A DNA stretch of 5,611 nt from Spirochaetota bacterium (lineage in GTDB: Bacteria > Spirochaetota > B62-G9 > DRHN01), in NCBI GenBank assembly GCA_023136305.1, contig JAGLSF010000147.1, forward strand, positions 1 through 5,611, read 5' to 3'. The position numbers and the translations under genes were made by a program. Positions 5,492-5,611 of this stretch are shown here, one piece after another (the stretch's first letter is position 1; the number at the start of each line of letters is the position of its first letter). The notes below the pieces were generated by a model. The model had not been told where the DNA came from and did not search any database. It worked only from the letters and a program-made list of their open reading frames with translations.

Positions 5492-5611
5492 ATGGGAACA
5501 ACCATCAGCAATACCCACATAACGGATGTTATCGACGGGGACACCGTGAAGGTGCGCATAGACCGAATAGAGGAAACGGTGCGCATGGGCTCGGTGGATA
5601 CCGAGGAGAGC
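5492..5611 (+). CDS. Staphylococcal-nuclease-like (SNase/TNase domain) protein, N-terminal part, 3' end outside window
   Basis: Only the first 40 residues are visible, but they fit the SNase fold closely: ITDVIDGDTVKVRI, then VRMGSVDTEES. Compared with Staphylococcus aureus nuclease, Asp15/Asp17 match Asp19/Asp21, Arg31 matches Arg35, Asp36 matches Asp40 and Glu39 matches Glu43, all at identical spacing. Calcium ligands and two catalytic residues are therefore present; the second arginine (Arg87) lies beyond the window. The usual Pro of DTPE is Glu38. Known members are calcium-dependent phosphodiesterases cutting DNA and RNA, though some homologues serve other roles. The domain starts within about ten residues of the Met with no signal peptide, so the protein appears cytoplasmic, whereas thermonucleases are typically secreted. 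Further domains downstream cannot be excluded. The 28-base gap after the peptidase gene suggests one operon. Confidence 0.82.
   Translation, partial: MGTTISNTHITDVIDGDTVKVRIDRIEETVRMGSVDTEES

Noticed and set aside
5460..5522. ATG overlapping the peptidase stop as the start of the next gene
   Set aside because: The frame closes after 20 codons; the SNase motif lies in another frame starting at 5492 with its own GGAG.
4489..5586. A 365-codon open frame on the - strand across the peptidase gene
   Set aside because: It is the mirror of a G+C-rich gene with an intact C1A active site. Its translation shows no recognisable fold, is rich in Arg, Gly and Pro, and runs through both the peptidase and SNase coding regions.

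Overview
The window looks like a piece of an anaerobic bacterial chromosome. The main clue is two genes of the trimethylamine methyltransferase (MttB) superfamily, corrinoid-dependent demethylases that are multiplied in sulfate-reducing and syntrophic Desulfobacterota, acetogenic Clostridia and related anaerobes. Clear Shine-Dalgarno sequences precede every complete gene, which fits a bacterium. I cannot name the species, and the phylum is an inference. No rRNA, tRNA, CRISPR array, insertion sequence or attachment site was seen, and no gap between genes exceeds about 120 bases.

Layout. (1) Positions 2-634, + strand: the C-terminal 210 residues of an MttB-family protein, whose 5' end lies outside the window. 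(2) Positions 631-1344, - strand: a complete isochorismatase-fold cysteine hydrolase, tail to tail with the first gene so that both stop codons share one CTAG. (3) Positions 1345-1458: a short AT-rich divergent intergenic region with a perfect TATAAT on the - strand. (4) Positions 1459-2907, + strand: a complete MttB-family protein with no amber codon, so a non-pyrrolysine member. (5) Positions 2948-4426 (or from 2918), + strand: a protein of the sn-glycerol-1-phosphate dehydrogenase (AraM/EgsA) branch of the iron-containing alcohol dehydrogenases, closely linked to gene 4. (6) Positions 4427-4548: a short gap with a 10-codon micro-ORF and a possible promoter. (7) Positions 4549-5463, + strand: a papain-like (C1A) cysteine peptidase with its catalytic residues visible and no signal peptide. 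(8) Positions 5492-5611, + strand: the start of a staphylococcal-nuclease-like protein, cut by the window end.

How the genes may work together (inference). Genes 1-5 resemble a catabolic island for a quaternary or methylated amine. The MttB homologues would take methyl groups from the amine to a corrinoid protein, the cysteine hydrolase could cleave an amide-type precursor or product, and the dehydrogenase could oxidise a hydroxylated backbone. No corrinoid protein, corrinoid:tetrahydrofolate methyltransferase or reductive activator is in the window, so the pathway must be completed elsewhere. Genes 7-8 form a separate unit: an apparently cytoplasmic papain-like peptidase followed after 28 bases by an apparently cytoplasmic SNase-domain protein. 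Neither block is a system I recognise as described. The two least expected features are the peptidase-nuclease pair and the altered active-site motif of the dehydrogenase.
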